Source: Sternotherus odoratus (taxonomy: Eukaryota; Chordata; Testudines; Kinosternidae). Taken from it: 64,000 nt of DNA. The stretch is from contig JAVMKO010000170.1 of assembly GCA_032164245.1 (NCBI GenBank), forward strand, positions 109,397 through 173,396, given 5' to 3'. Made by a program: the position numbers and the translations under genes. The notes under the pieces are model-generated. The model searched no databases. It had not been told where the DNA came from and saw only the letters and a program-made list of their open reading frames with translations. Positions 9,796 through 19,908 of the stretch are shown here, piece by piece (the stretch's first letter is position 1; each line of letters starts with the position of its first letter).

Positions 9796-9914
9796 CCTCC
9801 CACCTCAACCCCGGACTCCATCAGCTCTGTGCCCCCCCCACCTGCGAAGGTCCCCGGAATCCCTCGGCTCTGGGCCCCCTCCCCCCCTGCGACGGATCTG
9901 AGTTGGGTTTGGTG

Positions 9915-11095
9915 GGACGGTAAGTGAGGTGGGGGTGTCGGGTTCGGTCGGGGGGTGAGGTGGGGGTGTTGGGGTTGGTCAGGGGGTGTTGCGGTTGGTG
10001 GGGGGGTGAGGTGGGGGTGTTGGGTTTGCTTGGGGGGGTGAGGTGGGGGTGTCGGGTTTGGTCGGGGGGTAAGTGAGCCGGGGGGGTGTCGGGGTTGGTC
10101 TGGGGGGGTGGGAAGGTGTCGGGGGTGAGGGGTGTGGTGTGGGTGTTGGGTTTGGTCTGGGGGGGGAAGGTGTTGGGGTGGGTGCCCAGACCAAACCCGA
10201 CACCCCCCCCGGCTCACTTACCCCCCGACCAAACCCGACACCGCCACCTCACCCCCCACCAACCACAACACCCCCTGACCAACCCCAACACCCACCCCTC
10301 ACCCCTCACCCACCCCAACACCTTCCCACCCCCCCAGACCAAACCCGACACCCCCTGGCTCACTTACCCCCCGACCGAACCCGACACTCCCACCTCACCC
10401 CCCCAAGCAAACCCGACACCCCCACCTCACCCCCCCACCAACCGCAACACCCCCTGACCAACCCCAACACCCACACCTCACCCCTCACCCACCACGACAC
10501 CTTCCCACCCCCCGAGACCAAACCCGACACCTCCCCGGCTCACTTACCCCCGACCGAACCCGACACCCCTACCTTATCCCCCCAAGCAAACCTGACACCC
10601 CCACCTCAACCCCCCACCAACCGCAACACCCCCTGACCAACCGCAACACTCACCCCTCACCCACCCCAACACCTTCCCACCCCCCCAGACCAAACCCTAC
10701 ACCCCCCGGCTCACTTACCCCCCGACCAAACCCGACAACCCCACCTGACCCCCCCAAGCAAACCCAACACCCCCACCTGACCCCCCGACCAAACCCGACA
10801 CCCCCCCCCCCGGCTCACGGTGCACTGTGTAGCACACAGATTATTAAATACACTGTTCGGTCGGGGGGTGAGGTGGGGGTGTCGGGTTTGCTCAGGGGGT
10901 GAGGTGGGGGTGTCGGGTTTGGTCGGGGGGTGAGGTGGGGGTGTTGGGTTTGTTTTGGGGGGTCAGGTGGGGTTGTCGGGTTTGGTCAGGGGGTAAGTGA
11001 GCCGGGGGGTCTTGGGGTTGGTCGGGGGGGTGGGAAGGTGTCAGGGTGGGTGAAGGGTGGGTGTTGGGGTTGGTCAGGGGGTGTCAACTGTCTGC
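9915..11095. repeat. G/C-skewed minisatellite that switches strand twice
   Basis: Units related to GGGGGTGAGGTGGGGGTGTC and GGGTTTGGTC are G-rich on the plus strand at 9915-10,185. They are C-rich (complement) at about 10,190-10,810 and G-rich again at 10,858-11,090. A short unrelated stretch (10,818-10,855) separates the last two. The short units are degenerate with a higher-order pattern near 170-180 bp in the C-rich part. Long G runs make quadruplex formation plausible. Confidence 0.85.
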
Positions 11096-11162
11096 CCCCT
11101 CCCCACCTCCGACTGACCCGAGCAACGCCGGGCACTTATGCTAGTATTTTATATCCATGTTC

Positions 11163-11222
11163 AAGAATGTGAGAAAAGGTGTAAATGTGAGAAAAGGTGT
11201 AAATGTGAGAAAAGGTGTAAAT
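11163..11222. repeat. 18-bp tandem repeat, about 3 copies
   Basis: Units GTGAGAAAAGGTGTAAAT lie in tandem. The inverted arm B has one to two more copies (57,965-58,045), so copy number changed after duplication. Confidence 0.9.
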
Positions 11223-11599
11223 CTGAGATTTTCTTTGTAGAAAAGAGAGACGATGTGACTGGATTTTATCGGACTGTCCAGCACATCCACAGTTCCCCCC
11301 AGTGCCACCGTTCACATGGGGGGCAGGGAGCCCTTGGAGGAGCTGCGTTAAGAGGGTGGGGGAGGGGGAGCTGGCAGGTTCCCTGGGGGAAGGGAGGGGG
11401 CAGGAGTGGGGGATGGGCAGGGGGCTGGGAACTGCGATCTGGGGGCAACTCCCCCCCCACGTCCCCCCCCGGGGATTTCCTGGCTGCACAGAGACCGTTC
11501 AACCCCCCGCGTCTCACTGACCTCCCCCCCCCCAGCAACTCCGGCTTCTCCCCCCGCCCGGCCCAGTCTCTGCCCCCCCATCCCCGCGGGGCCGGATCC

Positions 11600-12350
11600 A
11601 CTGGGGCTGGGGCAGCTCCGAGGCTTCTCCCCGGTTCGCGGGGCCGAGAGTCACTTTCCCGCCCCCCCCCCCCGCGTCTCTCACTCGCTGGTGCGGCCGG
11701 GCGCGGAGGGGTTAATAACGGTCTTTTCCCCAGCACAGATCAGGGAAGCCGCAGGGAACCGTTACCTGGGCCGCGTGCTACTGGAGCATGCGCAGTGATA
11801 CTGGAAGCCTCCCGCGCTGGGCTGGAGAAGGCGGAAGCGCCCCCGGGGCAGGCTGGGAGATGTAGTCCCTGACTCTCCCGGGACCGGAAGTGACGTTGAG
11901 CGGGAGGGGGGAGCGAGGAGCCGGGGGTGCGGGGCCGTTGGAGCCTCCCGGTAGCGGCGCGAGCCCGGGGGCGGGGCTGGGGGCGGGGCGGTGACTCCGC
12001 CCCAGTGTCCGGGGGACCCGGCATCTCGCAGCGCCGGGATCTGCTGGGGGGGGGGGGCCGCCCGCGGGGAGGGGGGGGTCGGAGCTGCTGTCCCCGCGGG
12101 AGACCAACGACCCCCCCGCCCGGCCCGGCTCTGCCCTGGGGGGGAGGGGACCAGCCCCCCGGGGTCCCGGGGCGGGGCGGGGCGGGGGGAGAAGTGAGAC
12201 CGGGCGGGGGGACCCGGGGGAAGGGGCGGGGGAGAGGAGGAGGAGGGGGCTGTTTGGGCGGGAGGGGCCAGCTGAGGGGAAAGGGGGGGCTTTTGGGGGA
12301 GGCATGGAAGGTTGTGAGGGGCTGCAAAGCAGAAGGACCAACGTTGGGGG
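11600..12350. other. CpG-rich island of arm A
   Basis: GC-rich, CpG-rich sequence around the ZNF143/CRE module, with GGGGCGGGG (SP1-type) motifs at about 11,966-11,990 and 12,170-12,185. The sequence CCTCCCGGTAGCGG near 11,945 resembles a 5' splice donor after a short leader. No ORF here is conserved with arm B in a coding manner. Confidence 0.6.
11848..11897 (+). promoter_or_regulatory. ZNF143-type site plus ETS/CRE element (copy b)
   Basis: GCAGGCTGGGAGATGTAGT (11,848-11,866) is a ZNF143-type site in reverse orientation. It is followed by ACCGGAAGTGACGTT (11,883-11,897), an ETS core CCGGAAGT overlapping a CRE half TGACGT. Arm B carries the same module inverted at 57,284-57,333. Together with the surrounding CpG island it looks like a TATA-less promoter firing to the right; no downstream gene is recognised in arm A. 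Confidence 0.7.
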
Positions 12351-12357
12351 GTACAGT

Positions 12358-12360
<3 letters not shown>

Positions 12361-12413
<53 letters not shown>
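12361..12413. repeat. (CA)n microsatellite
   Basis: About 26 CA dinucleotides. The arm B counterpart is a longer (GT)n at 56,749-56,813. Confidence 0.97.
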
Positions 12414-12417
<4 letters not shown>

Positions 12418-12519
12418 CTGTCTTTGTTGTTATTAGGTCACAGCCCTGACACTCCTGTTACAAAAAGCCGCATGCCCCTCTTTTCTGAGGGTTACGGTCG
12501 CAACCGGCGTGCGCGGCAT

Positions 12520-12551
12520 ATGCAAATATACGCCGCGGGGCATTGTGGGAG
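12520..12551. promoter_or_regulatory. Octamer plus ZNF143-like half, snRNA-enhancer style
   Basis: A perfect octamer ATGCAAAT (12,520-12,527) is followed 12 bases later by GCATTGTGGGAG (12,540-12,551). The complement of the latter, CTCCCACAATGC, resembles the ZNF143 core with one mismatch. Octamer plus ZNF143 is the classic distal enhancer of snRNA-type genes. I find no snRNA or 7SK-like gene downstream. The pair is conserved inverted in arm B (56,611-56,642). Confidence 0.45.
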
Positions 12552-12959
12552 GAAAGAGAGCGGGGTCAGTCAGGAGCAGACGTTTGCCACCCGGGGCTCC
12601 GACCGAAGCCCCGGGGTGCGAGGGGGGTCGGGAGCAGGGACGGCAGCGGGGGAAGGGGTCTCCCCGGGGCTGGGCGTGCGGCGTTCACCCTGAGCAAGGC
12701 AGGTGTGGCCGGCGGTGGGTCCCGGCGGCGCGCCAAATTTGCTCCTGTCAGTGAGCTACATCGGAGTGCGCGTGAGATGTGATTACAGTCTCCGTGGAGC
12801 GGAACATCGCGGCTCGCTCGTTTCTGAGCCTTACGGGTGGGGTTTCGCGCTGATGGGGACTCTCTGGGGTCCATCGAGCGACTGTTGGGGGGGGGGGGGT
12901 TAGTTGTGTTGTTTAAGACTAGTGAGTTTGTATACGGCCTGTCTTGTGGTTGTAACATG

Positions 12960-13725
12960 AGGGGGCAGCGTTATATCATTACACTCACAATCTCGGGGGG
13001 GGGGCGGTAAAGTAACATTACAGTCCTAATCGATTCCCTTCTATTATTAGCAGGGAGAGCGGAAACAAAGTTACAGCCCCGATCTATTCCCTTTAATAGT
13101 GGGGAGGGGGCAAAGTTGTAACATTACAGTCATATTCTATTTATGCAATAGCAGGGGACAGCGTTGTAACACTACAGTCACTATTTATTCCCTTGTAATA
13201 GCTTGGAGGGGAGGATACAGTCACATCCATTCCTTTGTACTAGTGGGGGCAGGAGGACAAAGTTACAGTCACAATCTATTCCTTTGCAATAGCGGGGGAC
13301 AACGTTTTAACGTTACAGTCACTATCTATTCTCTTGCATTAGCGGAGGACAACACTTACTATCACAATCGGGTCCCTTACAGTAGCAGGGGAGAGGGGAT
13401 GGCGGTGGGGGACAAAGTGAAAGTTACAATCTATTCCTTTGCAACAGCAGCAGACAACATAATGTCACACTCACAACCCTTGCAATAACGGGGTGGAGTT
13501 GGGGACAGCATTGTAATGTTACAGTCATAATCTACCTGCTTGCAGTACTGCGGAGAAAACACTGTAAGGTTTCAGTCACAACCTATCCTGTTGCAATAAC
13601 GTTACAGTCACAGTCTATCCCAGTGTAAACGTTATCACGTTACAGTCACAATCTACCCCCCTGCCGTAGTGGGCGACCATGTTACAGTCACCCTCTGTCA
13701 CGTGCAATAGAGGTGAATGACATTA
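12960..13725. repeat. Degenerate 50-60 bp minisatellite
   Basis: More than ten diverged units share TTACAGTCACAATCTATTCC and GCAATAGCGGGGGACAACG-like segments. Arm B carries it inverted at about 55,430-56,200. Short ORFs in it are by-products. Confidence 0.85.
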
Positions 13726-13927
13726 GAGGCACATGTGCGGCATCACATAAACCACCGGAGATGTGAAGAACACAACAGCCGTGTCACTGGGTCAGTCCCA
13801 CCACACCAGGGAGACGAGCCGGGTGAAAGGATGAGGGGCAGGGGAGGTTGTTTGGCCTGGAAAAGATGACGGATGGAGCAAAATTGGTACAATCCCAGTG
13901 AGAGCGCTCCTCGGTCTTTCGCACGAC

Positions 13928-14046
13928 TAGGGTGACCAGACAGCAAGTGAAAAATCGGGACAGGGCTGGGGGGTAATAGGACCCTATATAAAAAAGACCC
14001 CCAAATTGGGACTGTCCTTATAAACCTGGGACATCTGGTCACCCTT
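13928..14046. mobile_element. hAT-type MITE, TAGGGTGACC family, copy 1
   Basis: Ends TAGGGTGACCAGA and TCTGGTCACCCTT, flanked by CGCACGAC (13,920-13,927) and CGCATGAC (14,047-14,054): 8-bp duplications with one mismatch. Other copies are at 19,799, 48,719 and 52,857. Arm B lacks this copy, apparently by a deletion joining two GGTC sequences rather than as an empty site. Confidence 0.85.
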
Positions 14047-14298
14047 CGCATGACACGCGGCGAGCCGGGGTCACCCGCTGGCTGGGTGCGTACTGAGCGC
14101 ACGGTTAACCTGCGGAACTCCTCGCCACTGGATGTGGGCGAAGGCCGGAAGCCCCAGGTCCAGCTGCCGGCTATTAGCCCCTCCCCCCCACTCCAGCTGT
14201 GCCTCAGTCCCCACGCCCAGGCCCATTCCCGCCCTTCCGTCCTTGTGCCAAGGTGAGGGTCTCCAAAGGGGCGGGACCAGCTCCATCCTCGCTGCTCT

Positions 14299-15106
14299 GA
14301 TTGGCTGGGGCCTGCTGACAGCCCTTCCCTGGGTGGGACTCAGCCTGCTCCCTTGCTTGTGATTGGCTGGAGCCTTCCTTTTCTTTTGCTCCCTTATGAT
14401 TGGCTGGACACCACATCTCTTTTCTCTCATTGGCTGAGGGGAAGGGGCGGTGCATCTTATTACCCCTGATTGGCTGGGCGTCTCCCCTAACCCTCCCTGC
14501 AGTAGCTGACTGCCCGCCCCCGCTTCCGTGATTGGCTGGGCTCTTCCTCAGCTTCTCTCGTGATTGGCTGGGCGCCGCCCTCTGTTCCTGGGCAGAAGCT
14601 GGGACCCCTCACAAAATGGCGGGGCGCCACGCCTCCCTTCTCTGATTGGCCGCCGCCCGGAGTGATTGAGAAGAGCCTCCGTTTGTTTTAATCCTAACGG
14701 CGCAGGCGCGAGCCCCGCCCCACTCCCCAAGACGCGAGCAGAGCCGCGGCGCGGGGCGCTAGTCCAGGGGGTGTGTTCGCCGGCGAAGAGACACGGGGCA
14801 TGGCAGAGCCAATGGGAGGGGGGGCAGGCCCCGAAAGCCAATAGCGAACGAGCAGCAGGAGACGGGCATGTGTGCTAACCAATGAGATGGTGTATTATAT
14901 GGAAGGGGATGGGCGCGGCGTCCAATAGGATGGTTGGAGGGACGAGCATGGTCGCCAATGGGAAGCATAGGGGGGAGGGTTCAGCCGGGGTCGCCATCCA
15001 ATGGCAGGGTGGAGGGCGGGGACTGACAGTGGAGCTGCCATGAGCAGGGCGGGCGCGGTGGCCAATAGCAAGGCGGAGCCGGATCCTTCGGGATGCCGCA
15101 GCCAAT
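14299..15106. promoter_or_regulatory. Array of 16 CCAAT boxes with mirror orientation
   Basis: Eight ATTGG boxes (starting at about 14,299, 14,361, 14,398, 14,429, 14,468, 14,530, 14,562, 14,644; mostly TGATTGGCTGG) are followed by eight CCAAT boxes (14,809, 14,838, 14,879, 14,922, 14,955, 14,998, 15,062, 15,102). Orientation flips once, around 14,690. The centre has CAAAATGGCGGGG (YY1-like) and GCCCCGCCCC (SP1-like). NF-Y binds CCAAT; such an arrangement fits a strong bidirectional CpG-island promoter. No gene is recognised on either side. The region is absent from arm B. Confidence 0.75.
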
Positions 15107-15735
15107 GGCAGAGCGGGAGGGGCCGTGGCCGGCTGACTCTAGCCCCGCCCTCCGCTTAACTGCCGGCCCAGTGAGCGACCGGCAGCGGTTTCGAATTTCG
15201 AGTTGTTGGAAACAGGCCCCGCCCCCTGGCCACAGAGGGAAACTGAGTCAGAGTGGGGGCTGGTGGTTGGAGCAGGGGAGGCTGGGAGCCAGGACTCCTG
15301 GGTTCTCTCCCCGGCTCTGGGAGGGGAGTGGTGGCTAGTGGTTGGAGCAGGGGGGGCTGGGAGGCAGGACGCCTGGGTTCCCTCCCTGGCTCTGTGGGCT
15401 CCCTCCCGCAGGGGGTGGTGGTAATCCAGTGCCAGGTGGCACCGGGGCATTAGTTTTTTGCACGCGGCCGGTGGTTTAATTCCCCGCCAGCCCCAAATCG
15501 CCGGATCTGAGCGGCACCCGCAGCAGCTGGGCTGGGGGCGTGAACCTGGCGGAGGCGGCCACTCCAGGGGCATGCGGCTGGCACGCAGGGGATTAGTTTG
15601 GGGTACCCTGCTCCCCCGTGAGGCCATCACAGGCCTGCAGGGGAGTACAAACCCAGTCCCCCAACTGCTAGCCCCCACTCCCCTCCCAGAGCTGAGGAGA
15701 GAACCCAGGAGTCCTGGCTCCCAGCTCCCCCTGCT
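15107..15735. other. Region downstream of the CCAAT array, no gene seen
   Basis: Contains tandem-like copies of AGCCAGGACTCCTGGGTTCT with CTCCCCGGCTCTGGGAGG, which recur across the window (22,760; 55,030; 62,600) and look like a dispersed repeat. No coding or RNA gene is recognised. The part before about 15,725 has no counterpart in arm B. Confidence 0.5.
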
Positions 15736-16424
15736 CTAACCCACCAGCCCCCACTCCCCTCTCAGAGCCGGGGCCAGAGAACCCAGGAGTCCTGGCTCCC
15801 CGCCCTCCCAGGCTCCTGGTGAGTTATTCCCTTGGTGAACCCACAGGGGGGGGGATGCCTGAACACCCCACGGTGATCTCACCCCCACACGCTGTGGGGG
15901 GGCCCTCCCCCTTCCCCCCTCCCCAGCAGATGCCCCCTTTCCCCTCCCCCACCGTCTCTGAGCCAACCTCAGCTGTTGGCCTCTTGTTCCCTTAAGCAGT
16001 TTAGCTAATCTGGTCACTCCGGGCAGCTGCTGTCATGGTGATATGGGGGGGCCTTGCTTGGCGGGGGGTCTGCCTAGCAGGGGGGTGCTGGGTGAAAAGT
16101 GGGGCTCATCGGGGTGTCTAAAACTAGGTGCCTCAGGGTTCCCAAAAATCACTGACTTGTGAAAACGAGGGACCCCTGGTGAAAAATCATTTCCCTTGTG
16201 AAACTCTCTTGTGAGACAGGGACCACTCGTGAAAAATCATGGGGGAATGGCTGACGGGGGGACGTGCCCCTTGGGAGTAGCGAGGGGGGTCACAGTTAAT
16301 GAGGCACGGCAAGGAGAGGTGGGGTCACAGGGGCACCGCATGGCAGCTGCCCAGTCCCCCGGGCTAAGCCGGCTCCACGTGGCTTCCCGGGGCGGGAAGA
16401 GTGTCCGGGCGGCGGGAGCCAAGC

Positions 16425-16640
16425 GCGCCCAGGGCGCACGGGGGAGAAGGAGCAGGGCGCACGGGGGAGAAGGATCAGGGCGCACGGGGGAGAAGGAGCA
16501 GGGCGCACGGGCAGAAGGTTCCAAGAAGGTTCCAAGACCCGGGCGATAAGGCGCAGGGCGCTCCAAGACCCGGGCGCACAGGGCAGAAGGTGCCGGGCGG
16601 TCCAAGACCCGGGCGCACGGGGGAGCAGGCGCGGGGCGCA
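16425..16640. repeat. Arm-tip minisatellite
   Basis: Tandem units of about 28-30 bp containing GCGCACGGGGGAGAAGGAGC, then units with CCAAGACCCGGGCG. The same array occurs inverted at about 63,000-63,260 next to copy D3, but not next to copy D2 at 53,891. Confidence 0.8.
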
Positions 16641-18019
16641 CCGGGCCATGTTCGCCACCTCCTCACGGGGGGCCGCGGGGTGCAGCAGGGGCCAAGCTGA
16701 GCATGGACGAGCTCTACGGGCTGCCTGGCGCCAAGAAGGGCAAAGGCGGGAGGGGCGAGTGCAGGCGGCGCAGCCAGGGGGGCCCGGTGGAAAATGGGGG
16801 GGAAGCTGTAGGGGGGTGGGGGGAGGGGTATAATCTAGCACCAAATGCCACAGTTCTCCTGCCTTCTAATCAAGTGATGAAAGTTACAAACTCCGTGGCC
16901 CGCATGACTGTCGAGCTGGAGAACAGCTGAGAACAAATGTTCTCTCACAGACTGGCCAGCTAGTGACCAAAACAGGTGGCCTCTGCAATGATGTTTAACT
17001 TTCACCATCCGAGAATTTCACCAAGAGCCTCTCTCTAGACTGAGCAATGAATCCTTCAGTTTTCTCCTTAGTTTGCCCACAAAGACTATATTGCGTAGTC
17101 AGCAAGGTTATGTATATATTCTACCATCTAACCACCTTAAAAGAAGCACCGAATAACAAAATGATTGGTAGTGTCCTCCCAGAAGTTTGAACCCCTGTCT
17201 TTGTCTGTTTTAATCGTTTATATCTAATCAATTCCACCCCCAGCTCCTCCCCACCCTCCACCCATCTCTCAAGACAAGTGTAACGTGATCTTCACACAAT
17301 TCCCGGTCATCTTTTTAATGTATGGTAAGACACCTCTGGGACTTGGTTGTAACACATGCTCCCTCTGGTGATTGGGATATAAATGACACACAAACTGTTT
17401 CTATATTTGTGTACGTATTTAATGTCTCCGTAACGGCGTGGTGGATTTATTAAAAGGTTTAGAATCTAGATGGCACTAGATCGCATGTTTTCTTGCATAT
17501 CAGAAATGACGGGATAATACTACAAACTGCACAGACTATCTTCAAATGGATGTAATTAAAATGCCACCAAAATCCAGGACCATTTGCTACCCTGCTCTGT
17601 GCTACAATGATTCCCGACTACTTGCTAGGCGTGGTAAAGTGTCCTACCATGGAGAACGGAATAAGGCAGCCCTCCCCAGAAACCTGCAAAGGCTTTCAGA
17701 GTATCTCCAGGAGAGCTTCATGGAGATATCCCTGGAGGATTCCCGCTCCATCCCCAGAGGCAGACGTTAGCAGATTTTTCCAGTAGCTGTCCTGGTTGCG
17801 AATGCATCTTCAGGGCAAATTAATCCTGAAACACACTTGCTTTTAAACCCTGCATTGTATTTACAAAGGTACACTCACCAGGGATGCCTTCCTCAGCTTC
17901 ATGGTCTGGGAGCCTGCCTTGAGAGGGTGTGGAGGGTATTGGCTTCAGGGTGATGAACGGTTCCTGGCTTATTTCTGTGTATGCACACAAGCTGGGCTTG
18001 GGGTTAAGGGGAGAGGCGA
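16641..18019. other. Stretch without recognised genes
   Basis: The first 150 bases are GC-rich with a short open frame (MDELYGLPGAKKGKGG). I do not recognise it and it has no convincing splice sites. From 16,830 the sequence is AT-richer and unique-looking with no repeats, tRNAs or domains that I can identify. Confidence 0.4.
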
Positions 18020-18185
18020 GAACTCAAACAATCTGGGTTCAGGTCCCAGTTTGCCCCAAATTCTCCATGCAAACTTGAGCAAATTACTTCAGCTGAGCCT
18101 CAGTTTCCCCATCTGTAAAAGGGAGAGCAGCCTCCCACCACTTACCTATTCAGCCTTTGAGCGTTTTGTGGCAAGGACTCTCTGT
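18020..18185 (+). repeat. MIR/CORE-SINE remnant
   Basis: The core reads CTTGAGCAAATTACTTCAGC, then TGAGCCTCAGTTTCCCCATC and TGTAAAAGGG, characteristic of MIR/CORE-SINEs. The tRNA-related head is not discernible. Confidence 0.65.
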
Positions 18186-18489
18186 CGCTGTGGGTCTGTC
18201 TACCCTGCGGTTAGACACTGGCCCAGACCCGCTGACTTGGGCTCACACGGCTCAGGCTGTGGGGCTGTTTAATTGGGGTGTAGATGTTCCGGTTTGGACT
18301 GCAGCCGAAGGTCCGGCCCCCTCCCACCTCGCAGGGTCCTACAGCCCGAGCCCCAACATGGACACTGCAATTAAACAGCCCCTGCAGAACAAGGGGCCTT
18401 ACCTCAGTCAGGGGCTCTGGAACTCCCGTCATTACAGGAGCCCCGATTTTGTTTGGGGTCCCTGTAGCATCTGGCCTAATGTGGGGCCA

Positions 18490-19140
18490 GGATCTGTGCA
18501 GTGCCCAGTACAGTGGGGGGTGGGTGTGATCTTTGTCAGGGTCAGTGCAGTGCCCAGTACAGTGGTGGGGTGTGATCTTTGTCAGGGTCAGTGCAGTGCC
18601 CAGTACAGTGGTGGGGTGTGATCTTTGTCAGGGTCAGTGCAGTGCCCAGTACAGTGGTGGGTGTGATCTTTGTCAGGGTCAGTGCAGTGCCCAGTACAGT
18701 GGTGGGGTGTGATCTTTGTCAGGGTCAGTGCAGTGCCCAGTACAGTGGTGGGTGTGATCTTTGTCAGGGTCAGTGCAGTGCCCAGTACAGTGGTGGGGTG
18801 TGATCTTTGTCAGGGTCAGTGCAGTGCCCAGTACAGTGGTGGGGTGTGATCTTTGTCAGGGTCAGTGCAGTGCCCAGTACAGTGGTGGGGTGTGATCTTT
18901 GTCAGGGTCAGTGCAGTGCCCAGTACAGTGGAGGGGTGTGATCTTTGTCAGGATCAGTGCAGTGCCCAGTACAGTGGTGGGGTGTGATCATTGTCAGGGT
19001 CGGTGCAGTGCCCAGTACAGTGGTGGGGTGTGATCTTTGTCGGGGTCGGTGCGGTGCCCAGTACAGTGGTGGGGTGTGATCTTTGTCAGGGTCGGTGCAG
19101 TGCCCAGTACAGTGGTGGGGTGTGATCTTTGTCAGGGTCA
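18490..19140. repeat. 46-bp minisatellite, about 14 units
   Basis: Units contain GTGATCTTTGTCAGGGTCAG and TGCAGTGCCCAGTACAGTGG. Most units differ only in GGGG versus GGG length or single substitutions, so the array is young or homogenised. 19,141-19,700 holds strongly diverged relatives (CAGATCTCAGTTGGGGTCTC units of 45-50 bp). Confidence 0.95.
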
Positions 19141-19740
19141 GTGCCGTGCCAGGCCCAACGGGGACACAGATCTCAGTCGGGGTCTCTGAAGTGCCCAGTA
19201 CCATGGGGGTAGCAACGTGGGCAGCAGTCGTGCGCTGCCTGGCACAAGGGGGGCCGTGATCTCCGTCCAGGTCTCACTTTTACCTGGCACAATATGGGAC
19301 CAGATGTCAGCTGGGATCTCTGCACTGCCCAGCACAACAGGGGCTCAGATCTCAGTTGGGGTCTCCACAGCACTTGTCAAAACAGTGGGGTCTGACCTCT
19401 GTTTGGGGTCTCTGCAGGGCCTGGCAGGACAGGGCCCAGATCTCAGTTGGGGTCTCTGCAGGGCCTGGCAGGACAGGGGCCCTGCTTTTGTTTGACGTCT
19501 CTGCAGCACTTGGAAGAACGGGAGCTGGATTTCACTCCGTGTGTTGCAGGGCCCAGCCCAACGGGGTCCCCGATAGGGTCACGGTAGCGCCCGGCACAAC
19601 AATTTCCCCGCTCTCTGTAGGGGTCTGTGCAGTTCCTGGCACCGCGAATGCCCCAAACTCGGTCAGGGTCTGTGCAGGGCCCATCCTGACCTCAGTCGAG
19701 ACCTGAGCCACACTCGGTACGATAAGAGTCCCGATCTCAG
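19141..19740. repeat. Diverged continuation of the minisatellite
   Basis: Irregular 45-50 bp units share GGGTCTCTGCAG-GC and CCAGCACAAC-GGG. This suggests an older part of the same array. No gene seen. Confidence 0.6.
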
Positions 19741-19798
19741 GATCACTGGGGAGAAGAGCGGGAAGATTGTCACGGCTTTGAGATCAGGATTTCAGAAC

Positions 19799-19908
19799 TA
19801 GGGTGAGCAGACAGCAAGGGTGAAAAACCAGGAGGGGGGGGTAAGAGGAGCCTGTATAAGAAAAAGACCCCAAAATTGGGACTCTCCCTATAAAATCGGG
19901 TCGCCCTG
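19799..19908. mobile_element. hAT-type MITE, TAGGGTGACC family, copy 2
   Basis: Begins TAGGGTGAGCAGACAGC and ends GGTCGCCCTG. Flanked by identical octamers TTCAGAAC (19,791-19,798 and 19,909-19,916). Confidence 0.85.

Larger units (their letters stand above)
9227..11144 (+). mobile_element. Nonautonomous Helitron-like element
   Basis: The element begins TCTATATATATAAAAGTC and ends CTTATGCTAG, fitting the 5'-TC…CTAG-3' Helitron rule. A short hairpin (CCCG…CGGG, 11,118-11,133) lies just before the end. The outside bases are A on the left and T on the right. Arm B, reverse complemented, runs straight from CATTCACAAA to TATTTTATATCC, the expected empty A/T site. The start of the interior (CACCGTTTGAGCC…GAAATTTGGTA) also resembles animal Helitrons. 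No Rep/helicase ORF is present; the interior is microsatellite and minisatellite. Confidence 0.88.
8638..16640. repeat. Large inverted repeat, arm A (partner 53891-58670)
   Basis: From the right flank of the hAT element to about 16,640 the sequence is the reverse complement of 53,891-58,670. Both arms share the ENPSDFQ/QKWIQNPSDF-coding non-genic stretch (9000/58,200), the 18-bp repeats, the ZNF143/CRE module, the CA run, the ACAGTCACAATC minisatellite and the arm tip. Arm A is longer because of the Helitron (9227-11144), the MITE segment (about 13,905-14,075) and the CCAAT region (about 14,180-15,725), all absent from arm B. No protein gene is recognised in either arm. Confidence 0.9.

Noticed and set aside
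10073..10636. Pro/Thr-rich ORF in the Helitron
   Set aside because: Translation of a minisatellite; frame open only because the repeat has no stop.
9915..11095. Telomere-like G-rich array
   Set aside because: Units are not TTAGGG-type and alternate strand; it is a minisatellite inside a Helitron.
11740..12411. Long overlapping ORFs in the CpG island and CA run (also 56750-57441)
   Set aside because: Proline/arginine-rich translations in several frames and a Cys-Val run from the microsatellite; no coding pattern between arms A and B.
16648..16930. Short frame with MDELYGLPGAKKGKGGRGE
   Set aside because: Charge-rich and somewhat exon-like, but no recognised family and no convincing splice sites.
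18490..19140. CRISPR-like regular array
   Set aside because: No unique spacers; units abut each other in a vertebrate context, so it is a minisatellite.
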